A DNA stretch of 64,000 nucleotides from Asterochloris sp. CNOR1 (Eukaryota > Chlorophyta > Trebouxiophyceae > Trebouxiales > Trebouxiaceae), in assembly GCA_963969365.1 (NCBI GenBank), contig OZ017758.1, positions 248,001 to 312,000 on the forward strand. Reading direction: 5' to 3'. Position 1 is the first letter of the stretch; each line of letters opens with the position of its first letter. Of the stretch, positions 24,101 to 35,352 are shown piece after piece. The notes under the pieces are model-generated. The model worked only from the letters and a program-made list of their open reading frames with translations, ran no database searches and was not told the DNA's origin. Made by a program: the position numbers and the translations under genes.

Positions 24101-26608
24101 GCCTCGCCCATGTTGCGCTCAAAGTGCTCAGGGTCCTGGAGCAGGAGCTGCAGCAGACATGGAATGCCTGTCAGTGCTTCTTCTGTCAGTAGCTGTCAGC
24201 GACTTGAACAGCTGCAGCGACAACAAGCTGCCCCAAACCACTCAGCGTCCTGAAGCATCACAGCACAACAGGCGTCAGTGTGCATGCCAAAATAGCTGGC
24301 AGCCGCTTCAGGCAGTGCCCTGGGCTCCGGCGCAGCAGCCGCTTCAGCACAGCAGACCAGGACTGTCGGCAGACTAGTCTGTGCAGCAAGCAACGCAGAA
24401 GCTCAGGTACAGCCTGACTGGCAGGCAGAAGAGTGCTTCTATGTATTTGATCCCTCAAGCTCACACCTTACCCACCCCAGCTGGGCTGCAACCATCAAAT
24501 GAGTCCTGATGATGACAATCCTGATGCAAACACCCTCAAGCCACATCCTCGGCCAGCACTGGGCTGAACCCAGTGCCACACAGAGGGCTGGTGCATTCTC
24601 CGACCCTGAGCACAGGCAGGCTACCCACCTGGTCAAGCCCGGCCGCCACCTTGATCTTCACCACAACCAGGGTGAACTGGACATGGCCGTGCTCAGCATC
24701 CTCCGTCACATCCTCGATGCGGTGCCACTGGTCGCCCCACAGGAACTCCTGCTGCATCTTGTGCAGGGTCATCAGCGCCACGGCCTCCTTCTGCTGGTCA
24801 AAGGGCAACACGCCAGCACCCTCCATCTGGAACGGAAGGTGTGGTTGGAGTTTGGCACATTGTCGTGTCATGCGGTCATATGCATAGCTTACAGCAGTGC
24901 CCTGAGGCGGAGGAGGGAGGAAGTGGGAGGAGGACGGGAGGACAGGAGGAGAAGGGAGAAGGAAGGAGGAAGGAGGAGCAGGAAGATAATGGCAGCTGCC
25001 CCGGGGGGGTGCTGTGCCATGGCCAACACAGGCACGGAAGGAGCAAGTTTTGTCTCCCATGTGTGATGGCAGCTCATGGAGGTGTCACACTGAGGCTTGG
25101 AGTCCAAAACAGCAAAAGGGGCAGAGCTTTGAGCACTTCACCTGCAGCCTCATCTGCACAGCTTGGTATTCTTGCCATGGCTCGATGAGAGTGGCAATCC
25201 TGGGGTCGAGGACAGTGTGCCTCATGAGCAGGTCTGCCTTGATCTGCAGGCCACAGTTGATACTAATTGCTGCCTCAGTCTGGCAGACATGTGACGCAAT
25301 GTAGCAGTTGCAGTCACGAGGAAGCAGCATCAAGGCTGCTTTCAGCATGCAGCCAGCCCCAAAAGTAAAGGCGCAGCCAGGTGATGGCAGCAGCTGCTCC
25401 TTAGCTGCAGCAGCAGCAAGCAGGTGGCCCTGGCACAGCTCACCTCGATCCCAAAGTGTTGATACAGCAGCGTGACTGCCCGGTGCTGCGACTGCTTGGC
25501 AGTGTCGACCACCAGCAGTGAGTCCCTGCCTATGTCCACCTCTGCCCAGATCAGCGCGCTGGCATAGTCCGGAAACTGCTGAAGCACCTGTGCCTTGGCA
25601 CATGGTGGGCAGTCTGCAGGATTCTCCCTGATTGGGTAGGTCGCAACCACACAGTGCCGCTGGCAGCGCTGCTCCTGCGGCATTTCTGCAAGCAGGCAGG
25701 GCAGCCCTCAACATCATTGCAGCTGCGCCTCCTTGATGGTCAGGCCTGCTGTTAGGAACTTGAAAGCTGTGCGCCAGCTGGCCAGATGCAAGCCAGCAGG
25801 CTGCTGTTGGCTGATCAGAAGCAACCCCAGCAGCGGCCTAATGCACTTTCTGAACAGTCTGTCTAGGGCCACAGTCCGCACTACTCTGACACCGGTGTCT
25901 GCCCTCTGCTGCAGCATGGCATCTGCACCAACAGAGCTGAGTGTTGCGGGACCTGCCTGTGGGACCGACAAGGTGCCTCACCTTGCAGCTGCAGCAGGTG
26001 GTCATAGGTCATTCCCGGCGCCTGCACTGGTGCAATCCAGGACCGAAGGTCATGCCGAAAGGCAGTCGAGAGCTTCCTGGAGATGCTCTCAGCTGCCTCA
26101 GACATGTTTGTCCCCAATGGCAGTGTTCCATTGCCAATTAGCCTGCAGCATGGCAGCGTGATCAGATGGTGGGTTGGGCTGGAGCTATGCTGCTGCGACT
26201 GCACACCTCCAGAATTTGGTGTGGCTCTTGCTTGTGCTGTTGCCTGGCAGCACGCTGTCGGGCAAGAATCGGGAGGCTGGGGCCAGGCCCAGCCTCCAGC
26301 CCAGGTCAGCCTTCGGAAACTCTGTGCTCTCATTCTTTGACCCCCCCGCACCTGCACCTGATACCTGTGTACCTGGGGCTGCCTGCAGAGCACATGTGAG
26401 CAAGCATGAGTAACATGTATATCTCCTAGCTAGCTAAAGCGGAGAATATTTGGGCAGATTTTGGGGCTGCATCATGCTCGCCCAGCATTGTCAGCCCTGA
26501 GCCATTGCTCTGAACACACATTGCAGGTCCAGATTTGAAATAGCTCTGACAGGTAGAATTCGGGCTCACATGGGTCAACAGAAGCGCTGACAGCAGCAGG
26601 CAGATCAA
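21137..26608 (-). CDS. receptor-like protein kinase with novel ectodomain
   Basis: Membrane-bound serine/threonine or tyrosine kinase-like receptor. The first exon (26570-26608) encodes the signal peptide MICLLLSALLLTH and splices in phase to AAPGTQVSG (exon start 26382). The ectodomain exons near 26000-26140, 25442-25685, 25145-25250 and 24630-24880 (KIKVAAGLDQV) match no family I recognise; they carry NGT and NMS glycosylation sites and several Cys. The exon at about 23475-24110 holds a transmembrane helix (CSIVLPLLILLAVF), a Ser/Arg-rich juxtamembrane stretch and the glycine loop GTGAFGLVYR. Later exons give VALKLL (22970-23110), LVLEYMEGGDLAAAL (about 22240-22391), HLDLK (about 22010), CKNVLLTKDWQKAKIADVGLSR (about 21760-21900, shown here as family-typical motifs), APELLLGDR (about 21640), YSFGVCLW (about 21550), and the final exon 21137-21231 with RPTAQQALDII. 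Catalytic Lys, Asp and Asn are kept. HRD is HLD and DFG is DVG. Confidence 0.85.
24900..24990 (-). promoter_or_regulatory. very long polypyrimidine tract before a 3' splice site
   Basis: Plus-strand 24903-24985 is almost pure purine (GGA/GAA rich). On the coding (minus) strand it is an 80-nt C/T tract ending at CCGCCTCAG, directly followed by the exon GTAVSYAYDRM. It would act as an unusually strong U2AF-binding tract for that kinase intron. Unlike most acceptors here it does not end TGCAG. Confidence 0.75.
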
Positions 26609-27069
26609 GCATCCCTTTTTGGTCTCCAGCTCGAGCCCAGATTGGCCTGAACGCCGAGAGCTCTGGGAGCCAGCTGCGCCAAGCGGTTGGCAATATCGTG
26701 TGGCAAGCTCAGGAGCTGGGGGTTAGCAAAGAGCTGTTGGACCGCCTCTGGAAGTGGTACCACTGCCTGCCTAAATTACTTGCGTTTAAAGATCTGGCTT
26801 GAGGCCTGCAGCTTACATCAGGCCTGCCTTTCTGCTGCATGACCACAGCAGCTGATCAGCAGCATGCTGAACCCTCAAAGAGGCCATTTCCCAGAAAGCA
26901 GGCGTATGCAATATGGTGAGTATAGAGCCTGTGCTGCTTTCTTGCGCCAGCTTCAGGACTGAGAAGCTCTCACTGTCAATGTAGGGTCAATCAGCTATCA
27001 CAGGCAAGCAGGCAGCTCACGCAAGCACATGCTGAAAGACCAGTTTGACATGCGCATTACCTGTTGCAG
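26609..27069. promoter_or_regulatory. divergent promoter region, kinase and MFS transporter
   Basis: The kinase start codon (26608, minus) and the first recognised transporter exon (27070, plus) face away from each other, so both promoters should lie here. The first transporter exon must also be here. An ATG at 26861 opens a short frame ending in a GTGAGT donor at about 26911, but its phase does not fit the 27070 exon. No TATA box was seen. Confidence 0.5.
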
Positions 27070-30000
27070 GGTGTCTTCATTACACTCCCATTCACTCTGG
27101 CAGGTACACATTGACAGCTGATGACAACTGCCAGACCCAACAGTAGCGTGGTGCCACCATAAGGTATCACTCAGCACAAGGCCCCCTGCTTCTGCAGTGT
27201 TCATGGTCCGCTACTTCCATGGAGAGAGCGGCAGCGAGGGCACTATCGGACGTCAGACTGGGCTGCTGGTGCGCTCAAGTTGCCCTGTTGTAGGCTGCAG
27301 CCTTGTATTCGGTACCAAGCTGCCTCTTGTGGGGTGCAGGCAGCTACAGCATCTGCAGCCCAGGCCATGTCGGCGTTCTGCTGGGGACTGATGAGCGATC
27401 GCATCGGCCGCAAGGTGAGCGCCCGCATGCACTAATGATGACTCACAGTGAAAGCTCGGCCAATCACCTCTCTGTGCTGCCCTGCAGCCCGTCCTCCTGG
27501 TGGGCAACATGTCTGCTGGCTGCAGCATCCTGGCGCTTGGCCTGTCGCCCAACTTTGCCGCGGCTCTCGTCAGCCGATTCACTGGCGGCCTGCTGACTTC
27601 TGCCACTGGCGTGTGAGTCTGCCTGACCCTGAAAGCAACTTCTGCTGCTGCTGTGGTCAGCCCCATCTGAGGTTGCTGACTCCCAGCACAGGCGTGTGAG
27701 GCTGCCTATGCAGTCTGACCTACCATCATGAAGTTGCACCTGACGGACAAAGAGCACAAGAGCGGTGCTGAGCCGATTGGGTGGTGCTGAGCCGATTGGG
27801 ACTGACACAGATGCTTCGCTGCAGGGCTGTCAAGACGCTTATCGCTGAGAGCTGTGATGACACAAATCAGGCAAAAGCAATGGGAGTGATGACCTTTGGC
27901 TGGGGGATGGGAACGGTGAGCCAATGCTGTCCACACCTTTGCAGCTTGTTTTGCGAGCTCTGACAGCTTCAGAAGTTGGCGCCATCTGATGGGTGTGCAG
28001 CAGGCGTTGCAGGGGCCCAGGTGGGTCCAGTGATGGGACCAGATAGCTGGGAGCATATGCTCATGAAGTAGGCTGTGATTGGTGATGTGTTGGCAAGCAG
28101 AAGCAGCACACTAGCCATGTGCCTGTGCAGCACATCAGCTGGACCATGTCATGTGCACCTCCGCAGCCTGCGCTGCCTGGAGCGGTGTTGACTGGTGCAG
28201 GACAGCCGCTGTGGGCTGTTAGCACAGTTGGCTGCCTTTGCTGACCTTTGCCGGCATGCAGGTGTTGGGCCCTGTGCTTGGTGGAACGCTCGCTCAGCCC
28301 TGTGATCACTGGCACGGCATGCCAGGCTGTCGACCTGGTCAACTATTCAATGTCAGGTGAGAGCTGTGCAGCAGCAGGTCCCTGGGGCACCATGCTTGAC
28401 CAGGTCCTGTTCTTGCTGGCCTGGCATCTTTCACACCCTGCAGCGCTGCCAACAGGCTGCTCCGGTCGGGACAAGCAGCCGCAGCAGTGGTAAGGTGTTG
28501 CTGCAGCATATCACTTGGGAAGGCAACTTCATCCGCAGGCACCATGCAGCCTGAAGCCAAGGAGCTCCTCAACATGCCGCCATCCTTTCTGCAGGCCTTT
28601 TCTGCTGCCCTGCCTCGTCTCAGCCTTCCTGGCCTGTGTGGCCACCATCAACAACATCCTGCAGCTCAGCGAAACCCACCCTCGACTCGTGAAGGCTCAG
28701 TACAGGGCCCTCAACAGCACAGACGATGTGGAGGCCTCCACTCATGGCCGCTGCAGCAGCAGTGATAGCCCGCAGTGGAAGGAGGCTGACAAGGCGCACC
28801 TTGTGGCTAGTGTGTACAGTGGCGTTCAGGAGCAGGCCACAACCTCACTGAGGCACCAGCAGGAGGTGGAGCTGCTGAAGCTGCCGAGCAGCCAGCACTT
28901 GGCACACGCTGGCATGGCTGCGCATAAGCGGCAGCAGCAGGAGCAACAGCAGGAGCACCTGCTCCCAGTCCTGCATGGCCAGCAACTGCATGCTGCTGGT
29001 TGTGATGATGGACATGACCCTTCTGTTGGGCCACCAGGGCTGACGGGGCAGTTCAGTGGAGACAGCGCCTCGTCAGTGAGCACACGCAATGCCCTGGCCT
29101 CACCTGACGCCACCCCTGGTGCTCATGGCGGCAGCCCAGGAAAGGGGGCTGCCAGCCCAGCAGGCAATGCTGTCCAGCCGCAGCAGCAAGCCCAGCCACT
29201 ACCAGCAGCTGACGGGCACCTGCCAGGCAGCCCAGTGGCGGCTGAGGAGCACAGGGAGCAGGAAAGCTTGTCTCAGCGGGCGTCCTCTCAGCAACTGGTG
29301 CTTGACGTGGAGGGAGATGCTGCTGGTGCCGCTGGAGCAATGGCAGTGCTGCACAGTGCTGCTAGCACCTCGACGGTGTTCTCAGTGCTGGGAGACGATG
29401 ACCCCATGTCTCAGGCAAGCACACCACTGTTCTCAGCTGCACCTGCGTCGCTTGTCACCCCTCAGCTGCAAGCGTACCTGGCAGCAGTGCATGAACACCG
29501 CCAAATGCTTTGGCAGTTGCTTGTTTCCACAGCTCTTTCTCTGAGAGCTCAGGCCGTATTCTCTCAGAGCTCTTGCTGGGGCTGCGGCATGGAGTACAGG
29601 GCCAACAGCACACATGCTTGCTGCTGCAGGCGACTCCAGTGCCTGATGAAACCCTGCATCAGCCTCAGGCAACTGAGTCTGACCAAGAGGATGAGGGACA
29701 GCGGCTGCTGCCTGCCCATGGCACGGAGCCCGCTGTGCCTCAGCGGAAGTGGTTCAGGGACCGGCAGATCCTGGTATGCCTGGCAGGCGCTGCCCTCCTC
29801 ACGCTGGTGAGCTCCAAGTCTCAGTGTCTTGGACTTGTGTGCTAATCTTCTGGTTCTTCACTGCTGGCCTGTCGTAAGTCTCATGTAAAGGCAAAGTGCA
29901 GTGCACCAGTCCTGTGTGGGAGCAGTCCTGTGCAGGTGGAGTATGGCGGATTCACTTCCCCTGGAGGTTTGGTGCCTAGCGGTCGGCAGTGGGCGTCACC

Positions 30001-30627
30001 CCTCTGTGCAGGACCTGGCTCAAATCGCTGTCCTTGCTGCAGGTGTTCAACCTGCTGGCTGAGCTGGCACCCCTCATGGCCAGCGCCCCCCGCAGCAAAG
30101 GGGGCCTACAGATGCGCGAGCATGACTTCTCCCTGCCCCTCACCTTTGGCGGGGCAGTACTCATGGTCTACAGCCTGCTTTTCTACCCACGCATGCAGAA
30201 ACGCTGGGGACAGATCGTGTGCTGCCGCATGGGCCTCACGGGAGGCGCCCTGGCAGCACTGCTGGTGCCATCGGCCACCCTGGTGGCGGGCCGTAGAGTA
30301 CGGGAGCAGGCAGTGCTCTTCTTGGCCATGGGGGTCCAGGCCATCAGCAAAATCATGAGCTTGGCCTCAAGCACCCTCCTCATCAACATGGCTGCTCTGA
30401 AGCTGGCTGGCCCCTCTCAGATTGGGGCAGTCAATGGGGCATCTCAGACGGTGGCTGCAGTGGCAAGGGCCATTGGGCCAGCCCTTGGTGGTATGCTCTA
30501 TGCTACATTTGCTGGCTCCCATTTGTTTGCGGCTGTCTGGTGGCCTTTCGTTGCATGTGCCACAGGCATGCTGCTGACTTCCATTCTTTACGCAGTCTGC
30601 GTACGCCCACCCAACTCTGCGTCCTAA
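27070..30627 (+). CDS. major facilitator (ZIF/tetracycline-resistance-like) transporter, 5' exon not found
   Basis: Proton-coupled efflux-type MFS carrier of the plant ZINC INDUCED FACILITATOR-like group, probably in the vacuolar or plasma membrane. Exons and phases fit well: 27070-27103 (GVFITLPFTLA), 27198-27268 (VFMVRYF), 27340-27414 (AFCWGLMSDRIGRK, the MFS motif A loop), 27488-27612 (LLVGNMSAGCSILALGL), 27825-27915 (GVMTFGWGMG), 28262-28356 (VLGPVLGGTLAQP), 28595 to about 29475, 29630-29806 and 30043-30627. The last exon has five or six hydrophobic helices and stops TAA at 30627. The exon from 28595 begins with TM6 (FLLPCLVSAFLACVA) and then holds a 270-residue hydrophilic insert rich in Gln, His and Ser, far longer than the usual central loop. 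The donor ending that exon is unclear. Substrate is unknown; Zn, nicotianamine or other chelates are only family guesses. Confidence 0.87.
27600..27805 (+). repeat. duplicated exon end and short direct repeats in MFS intron
   Basis: The donor region GGCGTGTGAG(T/G)CTGCCT at 27609 recurs at about 27693 inside the intron. A second direct repeat, GGTGCTGAGCCGATTGGG, occurs twice in 27760-27800, 20 bp apart. Confidence 0.75.
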
Positions 30628-30881
30628 TTCCTGAAGTGCTGCTGAACATCATTGCAGTGCGAGTCTCATCTTGAAGTATGCCCATTGAAGTCAGGCCTGT
30701 CAAAACCCACAGCATATTACCTCCTGCAGCCTTCTGATGTGGTTCGATTTGCAGGGCAGACCTGCTGCACATGTCCATCCACACCTGGCCAGTTGTTGCT
30801 GCTATCCAGCAGCACGCATGGTGCGACATCAACTGCCTTATAAGCCTGATTAGGTCAGCTTGCAAGAAAACCGAGCCCAGC
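30628..30881. other. intergenic between MFS and SPATA4-like genes
   Basis: 254 bp between two plus-strand genes. It must contain the transporter 3' UTR and the next promoter. No conserved site was recognised. Confidence 0.4.
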
Positions 30882-32461
30882 ATGCGTCCCAAGCCTGCAT
30901 CAAATGTCCAGTTACCACAGGGCCCGGACGTTTTTGGTTACAGGGCTCCCCCAGCAGGCATCACGCCCAGCAGGGAGGTGTTGCGCTGGGTGCAGAGCCT
31001 GGACCTCTCTCTCTCCCTCAGGAATGCCCGTAGGTTAGTGCAGCCGTGGCTTAGCACAGAGCGTGGCTGTATGTGGTTGCAACAGTCTCCTCCATCTTGC
31101 AGGGATGTTGCAAACGGGTACATTGTGGCAGAGATCATGCACAGATACTACCCTGTGAGCCTCTTCCTCTGAAATACATCCAGCGTGTGCTGCTCCCAAC
31201 CCCTCACACTGCACAGTATGCTGCCTCAGGCTGATGTTCCCCTGCATGCCTACTCCAATGCCACCAGCTCACACAGTCGGCAGGACAATTGGGACCAGAT
31301 AAAAAAGGTGGCTCAGCGCAAGAGCCTACCCATCCCCAAGGACCTGATTGAGGGCACCATGAAGGTGATCTGGGTGACAGTGAGTTGGGCGTGTGCTTGC
31401 CAGGAGGTTCAAGTCTGGCCGTCCCAAGCTGTCTAGCTTGCCAGCGCTGAGTCTGGCATGCTCTCATGTCGCTGCTTGACTACCACGAGGGCGGATGCAG
31501 CCAAATCCTGTGCCCATTATTTTGTGGTGAACCTCTGGGCTGTCAACAGCATGGTGCAGGCCAGCCTTCCCATTTGTTTGTGAGCATCCCCTGGGCTGTT
31601 GACAGCATGCTGCAGCACCATGCTGCGGTTGGAAGTGCCGCTGTGGTTTCCTGGTCGACAGGTGCCCCGTGTGCAGGCATGCTGCTCTGGATCCAAAAGT
31701 GTTGGCTGCCTGCAGGAGCTGCCTGGAGCCGCCGTCCTGCTTCTGGAGAACCTGTATGAGCAGCTCACAAAGAAAAGGTAGCTTGTGGGAGTCCTTGGGT
31801 TGTGCCCACACAGCTCGATCAGATGTCATCTGCAGAGGAGGCCAAGGGGAGGGTGTCCCACCTGCACATCTTGTCAGTCAGCGCTGCAGTCAGTACTTGA
31901 TAATGCTATTACGATGGCAGGCTCCCAGGCCAGGCTGCTGGCTGCCATCTCAGCCTCCAGCAATGAGCAGGCCACTTGTTCTGGACAGCTGCTGTCCATG
32001 AAGCAACTCGCACCAGCCTGTGCAGCCCTGCAGCCATGCAACAGCTGTGCCCCGGCCTGTTGTGCTGTGACTGGTGCCTGCTGCTGGCATGCAGTGTGCA
32101 GCACATACCTGTACCTGTGGCGCCTGCTGCCGATGGTGCTGCCCAGTCTGCCCCTAAGCCTAATCAGCCAGTTGCAGGAGGTGGGTGGGCACCTGCAGTG
32201 CTATGCTTATGCTGTGAAGCAACTTCGGCCCTTGTTGATTGTCTCTTGGTGCTTCGTAACTGCTTTGCTATTCAGCAGCTTGAAGAGGCCAGCTTCGCTC
32301 ATGCTGCAGGTGCAATGGAGGAGGGTCCCCTGAACCCCATTGCTGGCTCTAAGCCCATCACCACTAGCCTGCAGACTGGGCCAGGAGTTGAGTTTGGCGC
32401 TGTCAAGCTGCAGACGGTGGATGAGGCTGTCACGCTGCGCCAGAAGATGGCAGCCCGGTAG
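30882..32461 (+). CDS. SPATA4/CLAMP-like calponin-homology-domain protein
   Basis: The N-terminal half closely follows animal SPATA4 (spermatogenesis-associated 4), a CH-like domain protein of cilia and sperm tails. Exons: 30882-31033 (REVLRWVQSLDLSLSLRNARR), 31103-31154 (DVANGYIVAEIMHRYYP), 31230-31364 (ADVPLHAYSN to DLIEGTMK) and 31716-31778 (GAAVLLLENLYEQLTKK). Phases join cleanly. SPATA4 has matching LRWLQSLDLSYSVRN and NGYLVAEIF strings. The start at 30882 is the ATG nearest the conserved block; the frame is open to 30771. After KKR the frame meets TAG at 31779-31781, but AAAAGGTAGCT is also a donor. A well-formed exon at about 32280-32461 (SLQTGPGVEFGAVKLQ ... LRQKMAAR, stop TAG) suggests a C-terminal extension whose linking exons I could not phase. 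If that exon is not used, the protein ends at 31781. Confidence 0.75.
31520..31625 (+). repeat. degenerate tandem repeat in SPATA4-like intron
   Basis: CTGGGCTGT(C/T)(A/G)ACAGCATG, preceded by TGTG(G/A)(T/G)GA(A/G)C, occurs at about 31536 and 31589, roughly 53 bp apart, before the exon at 31716. Confidence 0.6.
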
Positions 32462-33291
32462 CACAGCAGCAGCTACGCAGTGATGGCCCAACACCTGCGC
32501 CCATGTACATCCCGACCACTTGGTGAATGATTGTTCCCCTATATGGACCTGTGAGTGACTGCTTGATAGCAGCATGGGGTGCAAGGCTCCTCAAGCTGAG
32601 TGTCTGGGAAGCTGTCAGAATAACAGGAAGCCACCGATGCCTCCACCTCCCTTGTGCCCCAGAAAGCCCCATCAAGCTTAAGGAGCCTTGCCACGCCAGA
32701 CAGAGCCAGAGGGAAGCTTCAGCAAGTGCTTGCTTGCCATGTGGAGGAAGAAGCTGCATGCATTGGGGTTGCTGCTGATGCCAGGTGACTGCTGCCAATT
32801 GGTGCTATTGGAGGCTGCCCAGGTTGCCTGCACCTGCAGCACATCCTTGTTGAGTGGTAGATGCCTTGAGTTCCCTTTGCAAGTGGTTGGCAACAGCTGC
32901 TGCAAGCATGCAGGCACTTCTGGCACATTAGTAGCTGCGCCAGATTAGGTGTAAAGATGTGCCAAGGGAGCTTGAGAGACCTAGAAACCCACCAGTACAT
33001 GACAAAGGTCCTGGCTGCAGTCATCCATTGCCACTAGCAATGTTTGGTGCCTGTTGTGTGCCCAGGGAGACTGCAATGTACCGGTGGGTCAAGGCGTTTG
33101 GGATCATTGTACCCTGAGTCTATCTTGGAAGATCTGGCCGGAAAGATGTGTGATAACCTTGGTGCTGACATCCGACAGCCAGAGACTGTCTCCCGAAGAA
33201 GCTTGTGCATGTCGGCTGCCGTTGGCTTCCATGGAATCAAGGACAGAACGAGAGCAGCTTAGGTCTCGCACTACTGCAACAGTGATCTTCA
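32462..33291. other. intergenic upstream of kdsA
   Basis: 830 bp with no convincing exon. It should hold the 3' UTR of the SPATA4-like gene and the kdsA promoter and leader. Open frames here lack recognisable motifs. Confidence 0.45.
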
Positions 33292-35276
<1,985 letters not shown>

Positions 35277-35352
35277 TCAGAGGCCTATGAACAGTACTTT
35301 ACCCAGGACTTGACACTCTTGAAGACCTTGAACTATGATTTCAGCTGAGGCC
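35277..35352. terminator. 76-bp convergent gap between kdsA and ATAT1 stops
   Basis: The kdsA stop (plus, 35276) and the ATAT1 stop (minus, 35353) are 76 bp apart, so their 3' UTRs probably overlap as antisense transcripts. The kdsA stop TAA lies inside TGTAA, the green-algal polyadenylation word, but at the wrong distance to act for that gene. Confidence 0.6.

Noticed and set aside
28515-28594. N-terminal part of the long plus-strand open frame starting at 28515
   Set aside because: Coding similarity begins only at 28595, after a CTGCAG acceptor. The preceding part is intron that happens to be open.
32462-33291. Additional gene between the SPATA4-like gene and kdsA
   Set aside because: Open frames on both strands show no motif, no consistent splice pairs and typical shadow composition.
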